Counted from the stretch's first letter, positions 17,255-25,562 are shown. The stretch is DNA of 64,000 nt from Acidimicrobiia bacterium (GCA_040880805.1 JBBDHW010000043.1:18561-82560); one strand, 5' to 3'. Numbers and translations are program-made. Notes: generated from the letters alone by a model not told the origin.

Positions 17255-17767
17255 ATGGCTGACGGTGTCCCCACGTGGGAAGAGGTCGCGCGCGACCACG
17301 GGCGCTTCCTCTACAACGTGGCGTACCGCTTGGCCGGCAATGACGACGACGCACAGGATCTGGTGCAGGAGGCGCTGCTGCGGGTCCGTAAAGGGCTCGA
17401 GCGCTACCAGCCCGGATCCCTCGAAGGCTGGCTGGCTCGGATCGTGACCAACGTGTTCCTCGACGAGATGCGACGGCGGAAGCGGCGTCCCACCGACGCG
17501 CTCCCCGACGATCCCGGCCGTGTGTTGCCACTCGCACCCGCCGCCGACGAGGTGCAGACCGGCTTGTCGGAGGAGATCCAACACGCGCTCGCGGAGCTCC
17601 CCGACGAGTTCCGCGTGCCGGTCGTGCTCTGCGACGTGAGCGACCTCTCGTACGAGCAGATTGCCGAGTCGACCGGCGTGCCGATCGGCACCGTCAGGTC
17701 GCGTATCCACCGGGGACGCCGGATGCTCCGCGCGTCGTTGACCGCCGGGGGGGTGGTTGGACCGTGA
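17255..17767 (+). CDS. ECF RNA polymerase sigma factor (SigE-like)
   Basis: 170 residues with sigma region 2 (RFLYNVAYRLAGNDDDAQDL, then VQEALLRVRKGLERY and LARIVTNVFLDEMRRRKRR) and region 4 (ALAELPDEFRVPVVLCDVSD, then LSYEQIAESTGVPIGTVRSR). No extracytoplasmic part is present, as usual for group 4 factors. ATG at 17255 is seven bases after a matching ECF -10. The 3' end overlaps the anti-sigma gene by four bases. Neighbours (anti-sigma, RseB-like, HtrA) point to an envelope-stress role like sigE of mycobacteria. Confidence 0.93.
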   Translation: MADGVPTWEEVARDHGRFLYNVAYRLAGNDDDAQDLVQEALLRVRKGLERYQPGSLEGWLARIVTNVFLDEMRRRKRRPTDALPDDPGRVLPLAPAADEVQTGLSEEIQHALAELPDEFRVPVVLCDVSDLSYEQIAESTGVPIGTVRSRIHRGRRMLRASLTAGGVVGP

Positions 17768-18198
17768 CCGACCACGCCTTCCTCTCGGGGTATCTCGACG
17801 ACGAGCTCACCGCGGAAGAACGCATCGAGGTCGAAGCGCAGCTCGCGGAGTCGGCCGAGCTCCGCGCCGAGCTCGACGAGGTACGTACCGCGCGCGACGC
17901 CGTGCGCGCGCTACCCCAGCGCGACGCGCCGGCCGGGTTCTGGGAGGCGGTCGTCGCGGAGGTCGAAGCCGGCGACGTGGTATCGATCGAATCCCGCCGC
18001 CGCCGTGTTCCCGTGGGCTGGATCGCGGGCGCCGCGGCGGTTGCGGCCGCGATCATCGCGGTGATCGTCGTTCCCGGACGCACGTCGGTGCGGCCGAACG
18101 TGACCGCGGTGGCCACCCAACACGGCGCGTCGAGCTCCAAGCTCGGCGACTCGATCAGCTCGCTCGCGCCCGTCGGACCGCTGGTGGGCCGACGGTGA
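17764..18198 (+). CDS. Anti-sigma factor, membrane-anchored, without zinc motif
   Basis: 144 residues. The N-terminal 60 residues (DHAFLSGYLDDELTAEERIE, then a Glu/Ala-rich helix) fit an anti-sigma domain, followed by one membrane helix (GWIAGAAAVAAAIIAVIVV) and a short exported tail. The protein has no cysteine, so the H-x3-C-x2-C zinc motif of many such factors is absent. GTG start overlapping the sigma stop (GTGA); the stop overlaps the next GTG. The coupled order sigma, anti-sigma, RseB-like supports the assignment. Confidence 0.82.
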   Translation: MTDHAFLSGYLDDELTAEERIEVEAQLAESAELRAELDEVRTARDAVRALPQRDAPAGFWEAVVAEVEAGDVVSIESRRRRVPVGWIAGAAAVAAAIIAVIVVPGRTSVRPNVTAVATQHGASSSKLGDSISSLAPVGPLVGRR

Positions 18199-19190
18199 AG
18201 CGGAGGGTCGCGCTCCTGCTGTGTGTGGCGCTGCCCACCGGCGTCGCGCTCGTGAGTGCGCTCCGTCACGCGAGTGCCGACTCGTCGTCGGCCGAAGCAG
18301 CGCGCCTTGTCGCCCGCATGCGCGACGCGCCCAGTTCGATGGAGTTCTCTGGCGTTGTACGCGTTGCATGGCGCGATAACGGCCAGCCGAACGACATCAC
18401 CGTCGACATCACCGACGACCAAGGTTCGATCGAGGTGCAGTCGAGCAGGGCCCGCGTGTTCGACCGTGGCACCCGCACCTATTTCAAGGGCGAGCTCGGC
18501 TGGTCGAGCGCGCTCGTGGAGCCGAACCTGGAGAACATTCCGCCGCCTGACCACCGCTGGTCGCTCAGCGTGCGCCGGGGTCCCGCGATCGTCGGACGCC
18601 CCACGCAGCTCGTCGAGGCAACCCGACGCAACGGCGCGGCTGTGCAGCGCTTGTACCTCGATACCGACACCGGCCTGCTGCTGCGGCGCGAGGTGCTCGA
18701 CGCGCGCGGGCACGTGCAGCGGTCGCTCGAGTTCCTCCAGCTCACCGTCGCGAGCGGCCCTGAGCTGCAGGCTCCGACGGGAGTGAGCGCTCGGAACGCG
18801 GTCCCGCTCGACGAGGTGCCCGCTGGTTACGAGACGACGGGCACGCCGTCGGGCTACGTGCTCGTCGGCCGTTCACGCCACCCGAACGGAGTGGAGCTCG
18901 TGTACGCCGACGGCTTGTTCTCGGTGTCGGTGCTCGAGCAGCGCGGCGAGCTCGATTGGGACGCGCTCCCACGAGGCGGCGTGGCCACCGAAGTCGATGG
19001 CAACCGCGCGCGGCGGTACTCGGAGCCCGGCGTGGATGTCATCCTCTGGGAGCACGACGGCACCGTGTTCACCGCCGTGTCGGACGCGCCAGCCGACGTG
19101 ATCGATGCCATGATCGCGGGATTCTCGCCGGATCGCAGCGCGGCCGAGAAGGTCGCAGACTTCGTGCTCGGTCCGTTCGGCTGGAGCTGA
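18195..19190 (+). CDS. RseB/MucB-like periplasmic sigma-regulatory protein
   Basis: 331 residues with a signal-peptide-like N-terminus (RRVALLLCVALPTGVALVSA) and a MucB/RseB-type region: AARLVARMRDAPSSMEFSGV, an N-terminal LolA-like beta domain, LYLDTDTGLLLRREVLD, and a second beta domain from about 215 on. In proteobacteria RseB shields the anti-sigma from proteolysis; a similar sensor role outside the membrane is inferred here. GTG start overlapping the anti-sigma stop (GTGA). Palindrome copy P2a begins 11 bases after its stop. Confidence 0.78.
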   Translation: MKRRVALLLCVALPTGVALVSALRHASADSSSAEAARLVARMRDAPSSMEFSGVVRVAWRDNGQPNDITVDITDDQGSIEVQSSRARVFDRGTRTYFKGELGWSSALVEPNLENIPPPDHRWSLSVRRGPAIVGRPTQLVEATRRNGAAVQRLYLDTDTGLLLRREVLDARGHVQRSLEFLQLTVASGPELQAPTGVSARNAVPLDEVPAGYETTGTPSGYVLVGRSRHPNGVELVYADGLFSVSVLEQRGELDWDALPRGGVATEVDGNRARRYSEPGVDVILWEHDGTVFTAVSDAPADVIDAMIAGFSPDRSAAEKVADFVLGPFGWS

Positions 19191-19200
19191 GCGCCCCCAG

Positions 19201-19254
19201 CAACGAACCTGCGTCAGCAGTGGTCGCTATACGACCTTTGCTGACGCCGGTTGG
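19201..19254 (+). repeat. 54-bp dispersed palindrome, copy P2a
   Basis: Arms GCGTCAGCAG and TTGCTGACGC around GTCGCTATACGAC, extended outward by CAACGAACCT and GGTTGG. It is a strong stem-loop with few mismatches. It spans the intergenic gap and the last nine codons plus stop of the convergent WhiB gene. The second copy lies at 58329-58383. Confidence 0.8.
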
Positions 19255-19526
19255 AGGGTGGCGGGGGTGGCGCCGCCGACGCGGCGGCGACGCAGGATGC
19301 GGCGGCGTTCGCGCTCGGACGCTCCGCCCCACACACCGTGATCGATTCGATAGGTGAGGGCGTACTCGAGGCACTGCGGCCGCACCTGACACTCGTCACA
19401 GATTTTGCGGGCCTTGTCGACCCCGACGCCGTCGGACGGGAAGAACTCCGACGGGGCCAACGATCGGCACCGCGCCCGGAGCATCCATTCCTGCTCGCTG
19501 TGGTCGGGAGGGGTCATGTCGTCCAT
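19227..19526 (-). CDS. WhiB-family iron-sulfur transcriptional regulator (second copy)
   Basis: 99 residues. Cluster cysteines are in ARCRSLAPSEFFP and KICDECQVRPQC (C-x2-C-x5-C), then YRIDHGVWGGASERERRRIL and a basic tail. The last nine residues (LQPASAKVV) are encoded inside palindrome P2a, so the C-terminus may have been rewritten by element insertion. ATG at 19526, with a second in-frame Met at residue 4. It lies between the sigma operon and the HtrA-like gene on the opposite strand. Confidence 0.9.
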   Translation of the reverse strand: MDDMTPPDHSEQEWMLRARCRSLAPSEFFPSDGVGVDKARKICDECQVRPQCLEYALTYRIDHGVWGGASERERRRILRRRRVGGATPATLQPASAKVV

Positions 19527-19656
19527 CTGCCTGCACCCCAGTGCTCGAGTGGATCAGTCGCCCTAGTAAACGGCCGCGGGACGGGTCCTGGTTCCCACGG
19601 CCTAGCCTGACAGAGTTCGAGTCGTCTGAACAGTACGCCCAGGGTCTGCGGCTTCG

Positions 19657-19683
19657 GGAACCCGCAGGGCTCGGCGCGACGTT
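19657..19683 (+). promoter_or_regulatory. ECF-type promoter of the HtrA-like gene (GGAACC-N17-CGTT)
   Basis: GGAACC at 19657-19662 and CGTT at 19680-19683 match the promoter of the ECF sigma gene in sequence and in the 17-base spacing. It lies 54 bases before the GTG start, leaving room for the GAGAGG ribosome site. This places the protease in the regulon of the neighbouring sigma factor. Confidence 0.62.
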
Positions 19684-19736
19684 TGGTGACCAACCAGCAT
19701 CACTGATCGCCCCCCGAGCTCCACGAGAGGACTTTC

Positions 19737-20930
19737 GTGTCCGATTCGCCCGATCCCGGCGAGCCCGAGGTCCCCACCGAGGACGAGCCGGTCCTCTTGT
19801 CGGCGGGAGCAACCCCGATCGCACCGCCGCCGCCCACTCCCGAACCGATCGCGACCGGCGCCCTGGCTGCACCGCGTCAGAGGCGCGGCGCCCGCCAGGT
19901 GCTCGTCGCCGGGCTCGCCGGTGGCGTGGTGGGCGCGCTCGTGGCCGCCGGGATGTACGCGGTGTTCGACGACAACTCCACTTCGAGCGTGCGGGCACCC
20001 ACGGCGAGCAACGTGATCGTGGGCCCATCCCAGCGCATCGAGCAGAACGGCGACATCGCCGCCATTCTGAAGGCTGACGTGCCCGCGGTCGTCGCGATCG
20101 TCGACGACGGCGGTCCCGACAACGGCGGCGCGGCCGGCACCGGCTTCGTGGTCACGGCCGACGGTGTGATCGTCACCAACAACCACGTGGTCGAGGGCGC
20201 CACCAAGATCCAAGCGCAGTTCTCCGACGGCACGAAGCTCACCGCCAAAGTTCTCGGTACCGCACCGAGCAGCGACCTCGCGGTGGTGAAGGTCGACGGC
20301 ATCAACCTGGCCACGATCGAGCTCGGCGACTCGGATGCGGTGCAGGTGGGCGACGACGTCGTCGCGATCGGCAACGCGCTCGCGCTCGAAGGTGGCCTGA
20401 GCGTGACACGCGGCATCGTGTCCGGTCTGCATCGCGACGTGCCGACCGGGCGCAGCCAGATCCTCGGCGACGTGATCCAGACCGACGCCGCGATCAACCC
20501 GGGCAACTCGGGCGGCCCACTCGTGGACGCGCAAGGTCGCGTGATCGGCATCAACACCGCGATCGCCGATCCGTCGAGTGCGCAGAACGTTGGCTTCGCG
20601 ATCCCGATCTCGCAGGTGAAGTCGTTGATCGGCACGCTGACCGAAGGGAAGCACCCGGCGTTCCTCGGTGTGTCCACCGACCCCACATCCGGCGACGACG
20701 GTGCGCTCATCAACAGCGTCACCCAGGGCTCGCCGGCGGACAAGGGTGGCATCCGGCCGGGCGACGTGGTCGTCCAAGTCGGGACCACGCCCGTTCACTC
20801 GTCTGCGGCGCTCAAGCCGGCCATCCGCCGCTACAAGGCGAGCCAGCAGGTCGACGTGCTCGTGGACCGCGACGGGAAGCGCACCACCCTGCACGTGACG
20901 CTCGGTGAGGCGACCGAAGCCGATTCGTGA
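19737..20930 (+). CDS. HtrA/DegP-like membrane-anchored serine protease with PDZ domain
   Basis: 397 residues: an acidic, Pro-rich cytoplasmic N-terminus, one membrane helix (VLVAGLAGGVVGALVAAGMY), a trypsin-like domain with His in VTNNHVVEG (about 149), Asp in APSSDLAVV (about 178) and Ser in NPGNSGGPL (about 258), then one PDZ domain (INSVTQGSPADKGGIRPGDV). It degrades or refolds damaged extracytoplasmic proteins. GTG start with GAGAGG upstream. Its ECF promoter matches that of the sigma gene. Confidence 0.93.
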   Translation: MSDSPDPGEPEVPTEDEPVLLSAGATPIAPPPPTPEPIATGALAAPRQRRGARQVLVAGLAGGVVGALVAAGMYAVFDDNSTSSVRAPTASNVIVGPSQRIEQNGDIAAILKADVPAVVAIVDDGGPDNGGAAGTGFVVTADGVIVTNNHVVEGATKIQAQFSDGTKLTAKVLGTAPSSDLAVVKVDGINLATIELGDSDAVQVGDDVVAIGNALALEGGLSVTRGIVSGLHRDVPTGRSQILGDVIQTDAAINPGNSGGPLVDAQGRVIGINTAIADPSSAQNVGFAIPISQVKSLIGTLTEGKHPAFLGVSTDPTSGDDGALINSVTQGSPADKGGIRPGDVVVQVGTTPVHSSAALKPAIRRYKASQQVDVLVDRDGKRTTLHVTLGEATEADS

Positions 20931-20957
20931 GCTGGAGGATCTTGCTCGGTTGCCCGC

Positions 20958-20963
20958 TACGCT
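20958..20963 (+). promoter_or_regulatory. Candidate -10 (TACGCT) for leaderless small gene
   Basis: TACGCT lies seven bases before the ATG at 20971, with no ribosome site between, consistent with a leaderless transcript. Confidence 0.4.
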
Positions 20964-20970
20964 GACCATC

Positions 20971-21246
20971 ATGTCGATGGAGTCCGGAGCGATCGAAGAG
21001 CAGATCCCGCCGCAGGGGCACGTGAAGGTCGTCTACCTCGGACCCGTCGCCCCGCACTGGGAGGTGCACGGCATCTTCGGTGACGGTCGCATGATCGACC
21101 AGTTCCGCCAGCGGGCCGTCGCCCGCCTCCAATTGCTCCCCCCACACGACCCGCAGTTCCGCCGCAACCGCGAGCGCGTCGCCCGCGACGCCGAGCGCGA
21201 GCACCTCATTCTCGAGTGGGACCTCGGCTACGACGAAGGGGCGTAA
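20971..21246 (+). CDS. Conserved hypothetical small protein
   Basis: 91 residues: ESGAIEEQIPPQGHVKVVYL, PVAPHWEVHGIFGDGRMIDQ and FRRNRERVARDAEREHLILE. No family recognised; it reads as a compact soluble domain with a basic helix near the C-terminus. ATG at 20971 is chosen because of the -10 seven bases upstream; the open frame extends to 20905 but that part lies inside the HtrA gene. The stop is 16 bases from the convergent phoU stop. Confidence 0.6.
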   Translation: MSMESGAIEEQIPPQGHVKVVYLGPVAPHWEVHGIFGDGRMIDQFRQRAVARLQLLPPHDPQFRRNRERVARDAEREHLILEWDLGYDEGA

Positions 21247-21261
21247 CGGAACACGCGAGAG

Positions 21262-21984
21262 TTACACGTTCTCGTTCTCGTTCTCGTTCTCGTTCTCCGG
21301 TGTCGGGTGCTCGCCCGTCACCATGAAGCCCACCCGCTCGGCGATCGTCACCGCGTGGTCGGCGATGCGCTCGTAGTGCCGGCCAACGAGCGCCATCTGC
21401 ACCGCGAGGAGCACCGCGGCCTCGTCGCTACTGTCGTTCGCGAGGATGTGACGGAACAGGCTCTTGGTGAGGTCGTCCATCGCGTCGTCCATGTCGGCAA
21501 GCGCGGCTGCCCATGACGGGTCGGCGTCGGCGAACGCGTCGATCGCGACGCGCGTCTGGTTGCTTGCCTGCGAACCCATGCGGTCGATGATGCCGCGCAA
21601 CTTCGGGTCGAGCTGATGCGGGTAGAGGCGGCGCGTGGTCTTCGCCACGTTCACCATCAGGTCGGCGCTGCGTTCGAGCTCGTGTCCCAAGCGCATGACC
21701 GTGACGAGGAAGCGCAGGTCGGTTGCCAATGGCTGCTGGCGCGCGAGCAAGAGGAAGGTGCGATCCTCGATCGAGTGCGTGAGGTCGTCGATCTCGTCGT
21801 CGTTCTCGATCACGTGCTCGGCCGCCGCGAGGTCACCGTCGAGCAGAGCCTGTGTTCCCCCGGCGATTGCCTCGGTGGTCAGCGCGGCCAGCCTGATCAC
21901 GTCGACCCGTAACTCGTCGAGTTGCTCGTGGAACGTCTTGCGCGCCTCAGCAGGAAAACTGTCGGGGAGCGGAGTGGTTGCCAC
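21262..21984 (-). CDS. phoU: Phosphate transport regulator PhoU
   Basis: 240 residues of two PhoU three-helix repeats (FHEQLDELRVDVIRLAALTT; DRTFLLLARQQPLATDLRFL; RHYERIADHAVTIAERVGFM). PhoU connects the Pst transporter to the PhoR-type kinase and lowers Pho signalling when phosphate is ample. The tail is an odd (Glu-Asn)n run encoded by five CGTTCT units on the + strand. GTG at 21984 is chosen because CACAAT lies six bases upstream (a leaderless layout). It is divergent from pstS across the Pho-box region. Confidence 0.93.
   Translation of the reverse strand: MATTPLPDSFPAEARKTFHEQLDELRVDVIRLAALTTEAIAGGTQALLDGDLAAAEHVIENDDEIDDLTHSIEDRTFLLLARQQPLATDLRFLVTVMRLGHELERSADLMVNVAKTTRRLYPHQLDPKLRGIIDRMGSQASNQTRVAIDAFADADPSWAAALADMDDAMDDLTKSLFRHILANDSSDEAAVLLAVQMALVGRHYERIADHAVTIAERVGFMVTGEHPTPENENENENENV
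21267..21296 (+). repeat. Hexanucleotide tandem repeat (CGTTCT)5 in the phoU 3' end
   Basis: Five perfect CGTTCT units, read on the minus strand as alternating Glu and Asn codons at the PhoU C-terminus. Slippage by whole units would change tail length without a frameshift. Confidence 0.9.
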
Positions 21985-22045
21985 GCACCCATTGTGCCCC
22001 GTACGCACCGCAGACGCGAAGCCCGTGCGGGCCGGTCCGTTCGCT

Positions 22046-22067
22046 CTTCACCGGTCGTTCACCTGAT
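22046..22067 (+). promoter_or_regulatory. Candidate Pho box upstream of pstS
   Basis: Two 11-base direct units, CTTCACCGGTC and GTTCACCTGAT, match the GTTCACC-N4 layout of actinobacterial PhoP/RegX3 sites. Weaker units may flank them at 22035 and 22068. The site lies 38 bases before a candidate -10 (TACGAT, 22106-22111), a normal place for an activator. It could also act on the divergent phoU gene. The response regulator encoded at 29453 is the obvious candidate. Confidence 0.65.
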
Positions 22068-22105
22068 CGCCATTTCAGGGCAACGGTCCCGCAACACAGC
22101 GTCCC

Positions 22106-22111
22106 TACGAT
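22106..22111 (+). promoter_or_regulatory. Candidate -10 (TACGAT) of the pst operon
   Basis: TACGAT follows the Pho box by 38 bases. If it is used, the pstS leader would be about 415 bases long. No good -35 is visible, as expected for an activated promoter. Confidence 0.35.
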
Positions 22112-22187
22112 CGGCAACGACGAACGGGCTCACACGGGGCTGTTCGGACGGCCTTCGAGGCCCGGAGTGCGTGGCCGAGAGGGCGCC

Positions 22188-22247
22188 AACGCCAGAGAGT
22201 GTGGGGGCGGGACAAACCCCCCGGCCCGCACCCCACACGCTGGCGTT
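22188..22247 (+). promoter_or_regulatory. Large hairpin in the pstS leader
   Basis: Outer arms AACGCCAG (22188-22195) and CTGGCGTT (22240-22247) are perfect; inner arms from GTGTGGGG and CCCCACAC pair with one bulge and continue into a GC stem. It is the strongest secondary structure in the 548-base gap between phoU and pstS. No U-run follows, so a simple terminator is not evident. The rest of this gap shows no gene that I can support. Confidence 0.6.
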
Positions 22248-22532
22248 TCGCCTTCAGCTTGCGACGGGAACGCGCGCGCGGTGTCGGTCGCGACCGCGTT
22301 CATGGTGAGTGACGCGAGACGCACGACCTCGAGGGGCAGGTCACGGAGCCGCGCGGCGGGGAGCGTCGTCTGCACAGGGGTCCATCTTCGACGGAACGCT
22401 GGCCGGCCCGACGTCGCTGTTCTCAGTGTTTGCTCGTTGTTCACCTTCGCGCCACGACGCGGCTACGGCCTCGCTACGGACGGTCCGTACGATCCGACGA
22501 GATGCCACCCCCGACAAGGAGGAACTGTCCTG

Positions 22533-23612
22533 ATGCGTCGCTCCTTCACCCGCGTGTGCGGGTTCGTTCTCGCCGCCCTCGCGCTGCCGGTGCTGGCAGT
22601 CGGCTCGGCCACCGCCGCGACCAAGACACCCACGACGACGACGGTGAAGCTGGCGTCGACGTCGCTGAGCGGCGACGGCTCCACGTTCCAGAAGGGCTTC
22701 AACGACGTCGCCATCGGCTACTTCAAGCAACAGCAGAAGGGCGTGTCGATCAGCTACCAGGGTGTGGGCTCGGGCCAGGGCCGGACCGACTTCGCCAACA
22801 AGGTGGTCGACTTCGCGGGCACCGACGCTCCGTACGCAGCCGGCGCCGCTCCCACCGACCCCTTCTTGTACTTCCCGACGGTCGTCGCACCCATCACGGT
22901 GTCGTACAACGTGTTGGGCGTGACCGGGCTGAAGCTGTCGCCCGACTCGATCGCCAAGATCTTCCAGGCGCAGATCACCAAGTGGGACGACGCAGCGATC
23001 AAGACCGACAACCCCACCGCGAAGCTGCCGAGCACGACGATCACCGTGGTGCACCGGGCCGACGGTTCGGGAACGACGCAGAACTTCACCAACTTCCTGG
23101 TGAAGGCGTCGCCGACCGTATGGACCCTCGGAACGGGCTCCACAGTGCAGTGGCCGGCGAGCACGCAGGGTGCCAGCGGAAACGGCGGGGTCGCCCAGTT
23201 GGTGAAGTCGACCGACGGTGCGATCGGCTACGTGGACTTCTCCGACGCGGTGGCGGGCGAGCTCACCTACGCGTCGATCAAGAACTCGAGCGGCAAGTAC
23301 GTCAAGGCGAGCACGACGTCGGCGTCGTTGGCGCTCGAGGGCCTCACGATCAACCCCGACCTCACATTCGACCCGATCAACGCCTCGGGCGCCGCGGGAT
23401 ACCCGATCACGGCGCCGACGTGGATCATGGTGTACGCGACCCAGGCCGACGCCAAGAAGGGTGCCGCGCTGAAGGCGTTCCTGAAGTTCATCTACGGCAC
23501 CGGTACCAACCAGGGCCAAACGCTCGCCAAGACGGTCGACTACGCGCCGCTGCCCAAGAGCGTGCTCGCCAAGGCCAAGGCCCAGCTCAGCAAAGTCATC
23601 GTCCCCACGTAG
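22533..23612 (+). CDS. pstS: Phosphate ABC transporter substrate-binding protein
   Basis: 359 residues. A signal peptide (FVLAALALPVLAVGSATAA) is followed by the PstS fold: LSGDGSTFQKGF, SYQGVGSGQGRTDFANKVVD with FAGTDAP, HRADGSGTTQNFTNFL and ATQADAKKGAALKAFLKFIY, with phosphate-coordinating Ser/Thr/Gly loops. It binds orthophosphate outside the membrane and delivers it to PstCA. No lipobox is seen, unlike many actinobacterial PstS. ATG at 22533 follows AAGGAGG; the longer open frame upstream is leader sequence. Confidence 0.95.
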   Translation: MRRSFTRVCGFVLAALALPVLAVGSATAATKTPTTTTVKLASTSLSGDGSTFQKGFNDVAIGYFKQQQKGVSISYQGVGSGQGRTDFANKVVDFAGTDAPYAAGAAPTDPFLYFPTVVAPITVSYNVLGVTGLKLSPDSIAKIFQAQITKWDDAAIKTDNPTAKLPSTTITVVHRADGSGTTQNFTNFLVKASPTVWTLGTGSTVQWPASTQGASGNGGVAQLVKSTDGAIGYVDFSDAVAGELTYASIKNSSGKYVKASTTSASLALEGLTINPDLTFDPINASGAAGYPITAPTWIMVYATQADAKKGAALKAFLKFIYGTGTNQGQTLAKTVDYAPLPKSVLAKAKAQLSKVIVPT

Positions 23613-23661
23613 ACGTTCAGCTCCCGCGTTTGTCGTGAACGAATAGATTCGGGATCGCCCG

Positions 23662-24660
23662 ATGGCCGTCAGTGCTCCGCCGCGCCCCAGCACCCCGCCG
23701 GCCCGGACACCGGGCCTGAGCGGCGCGGACCGGCCTCCGGGCGTCGTCACCGACCGCATCTTCGGATGGCTTGCGCTCGCGAGCGGTCTGCTCGTGATGG
23801 TGATCCTGGCACTCATCGTGTACTCGACCGTCGACCACGCCTGGCCCTGGTTCGAGAAGGAAGGGCTCGGGATCTTCGCCGACAACTGGGACCCGGCACA
23901 CGGCGACTTCGGCGCCGGCGCGATGGTCTACGGCACGTTCCTCGTCGGGCTGATCGCGCTCGTGATCTCGGTACCCGTCAGCGTCGGGATCGCGCTGTTC
24001 GTCACCGAGGTCGCGCCGCGCCGGCTGCGCCGTCCGGTCGTCTACACCGTCGACCTGCTCGCGGCGATCCCGTCCGTCGTGTACGGGCTGTGGGCATTCC
24101 TCGTGCTGGCTCAGCCGATCTCCGGCGTCTACGAAGACATCTCGTCGGTGACCGGTGACATCCCCGTGCTCGAGACACTCTTCGCCGATCCGAGCAAGAC
24201 CGGTCTGAGCTACATGACGGCGGGCATCGTGGTCGCGATCATGATCACGCCGATCATCACCTCGATCACCCGTGAGGTGTTCGCGACGACGCCGGTTTCG
24301 TTGCGGGAGGCCGCGTACGGCCTCGGCGCCACTCGGTGGGAGATGATTCGCGGCTCGGTGTTCCCGCACAGTCGCGGTGGCGTGGTGTCGGCAGTGATGA
24401 TCGGCTTCGGGCGCGCCATCGGTGAGACGATCGCGGTCGCGCTCGTCATCGGGAGCAGCCAGCAGATCAGCGCACACCTCTTCGGGCCCGGCGAGACGCT
24501 GGCAAGCATCATCGCCAACCAGTTCGGTGAGTCGACGGGCGTCTACCAGGCTGCGCTGATCGGGATGGGCGTCGTGTTGCTCGCATTCACAGTCGTCGTC
24601 GGCATGTCGGCGCGCTTCGTGATCGCGCGCTACGAACGGCGCACAGGGGCGACGGCGTGA
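23662..24660 (+). CDS. pstC: Phosphate ABC transporter permease PstC
   Basis: 332 residues with about six membrane helices and the ABC permease coupling loop (VSLREAAYGLGATRWEMIRG, then GFGRAIGETIAVAL). The Pro-rich N-terminus is cytoplasmic. It forms the channel with PstA. It lies 49 bases after pstS and overlaps pstA by four bases (GTGA). Confidence 0.95.
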   Translation: MAVSAPPRPSTPPARTPGLSGADRPPGVVTDRIFGWLALASGLLVMVILALIVYSTVDHAWPWFEKEGLGIFADNWDPAHGDFGAGAMVYGTFLVGLIALVISVPVSVGIALFVTEVAPRRLRRPVVYTVDLLAAIPSVVYGLWAFLVLAQPISGVYEDISSVTGDIPVLETLFADPSKTGLSYMTAGIVVAIMITPIITSITREVFATTPVSLREAAYGLGATRWEMIRGSVFPHSRGGVVSAVMIGFGRAIGETIAVALVIGSSQQISAHLFGPGETLASIIANQFGESTGVYQAALIGMGVVLLAFTVVVGMSARFVIARYERRTGATA

Positions 24661-25562
24661 CCGCGCCGGTCGTTACCGATCGCCGGTCTCTCGTCGCGCC
24701 ACGTCCCGGTTCGAGAGGCCGACGAGCGCGGAACGCGGTCGCGACCGCGCTCATCGCATTCGCGTTTCTTCTCGCGCTCGTGCCGCTCGTGTTCATCGTC
24801 GGCTACGTCGTGCAACGAGGCTCCGAGATCCTGAGCTGGAGCTTCCTCACCCAGCCGCTGCCGTTCTCGGAGCGGATACCCGGGCCGGGCATGGGTCCGG
24901 CCGTTGCCGGCACGCTCTTGATCACCGGTAGCGCTGCGTTGATGGCGATCCCGCTCGGGATCCTCGGAGGGATCTATCTGAACGAGTACGGCGCGAAGAG
25001 CCCGCTGGCACGAGTCGTCCGGTTCTTGTCGGAGGTGATGACGGGCGTCCCGTCGATCGTGATGGGCCTGTTCATCTACACGTTCGTGGTCCTGAACACC
25101 CACGAGAAGAACGCATTCGCGGGTGCACTTGCCCTCGCCTGCCTGATGCTGCCGATCGTGATCCGCACCACCGACCAGATGTTGGCGCTGGTCCCGAGCG
25201 AGCTCCGCGAGGGGAGCTACGCACTCGGGAGCAGGCGGGCCCGCACGATCCGGTCGGTCGTGCTGCCGAGCGCGGCACCCGGGATCGTGAGCGGCGCGCT
25301 CCTCGCGGTTGCCCGAGCCGCGGGAGAGACCGCTCCGCTGCTCTTCACCATCGGGCTCGTCGAAGATCACACCAACTGGAGTCTCTTCAACGGCACGAAC
25401 ACGGCGTTGTCGACGCAGATCTTCGCGAACGCTCGGTCGTTGTTCCCGAGCGCGCAAGACCGGGCGTGGGGAGCCGCGCTCACGCTCATCCTGATCGTGT
25501 TCGTGTTCACGATCCTCGCCCGGCTCGTGACCGCATTCTTCGGCCGTCGCCAGACGGCCTGA
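24657..25562 (+). CDS. pstA: Phosphate ABC transporter permease PstA
   Basis: 301 residues, about six membrane helices. The coupling loop reads [20 protein letters not shown], followed by [19 protein letters not shown], the PstA-type version. GTG start on the pstC stop overlap. The N-terminal 25 residues are basic and precede the first helix ([20 protein letters not shown]). Confidence 0.94.
   Translation: MTAPVVTDRRSLVAPRPGSRGRRARNAVATALIAFAFLLALVPLVFIVGYVVQRGSEILSWSFLTQPLPFSERIPGPGMGPAVAGTLLITGSAALMAIPLGILGGIYLNEYGAKSPLARVVRFLSEVMTGVPSIVMGLFIYTFVVLNTHEKNAFAGALALACLMLPIVIRTTDQMLALVPSELREGSYALGSRRARTIRSVVLPSAAPGIVSGALLAVARAAGETAPLLFTIGLVEDHTNWSLFNGTNTALSTQIFANARSLFPSAQDRAWGAALTLILIVFVFTILARLVTAFFGRRQTA

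Noticed and set aside
22188-22247. Rho-independent terminator or classical attenuator
   Set aside because: No U-run follows and no leader peptide rich in one amino acid is visible; only a hairpin is claimed.
21978-22532. N-terminal extension of PstS
   Set aside because: A perfect Shine-Dalgarno and a signal peptide both place the start at 22533; the extension runs through the Pho box.
22309-22533. 74-codon open frame in the pstS leader
   Set aside because: No ribosome site, no protein-like pattern, and it ends at the pstS start; taken as leader sequence.
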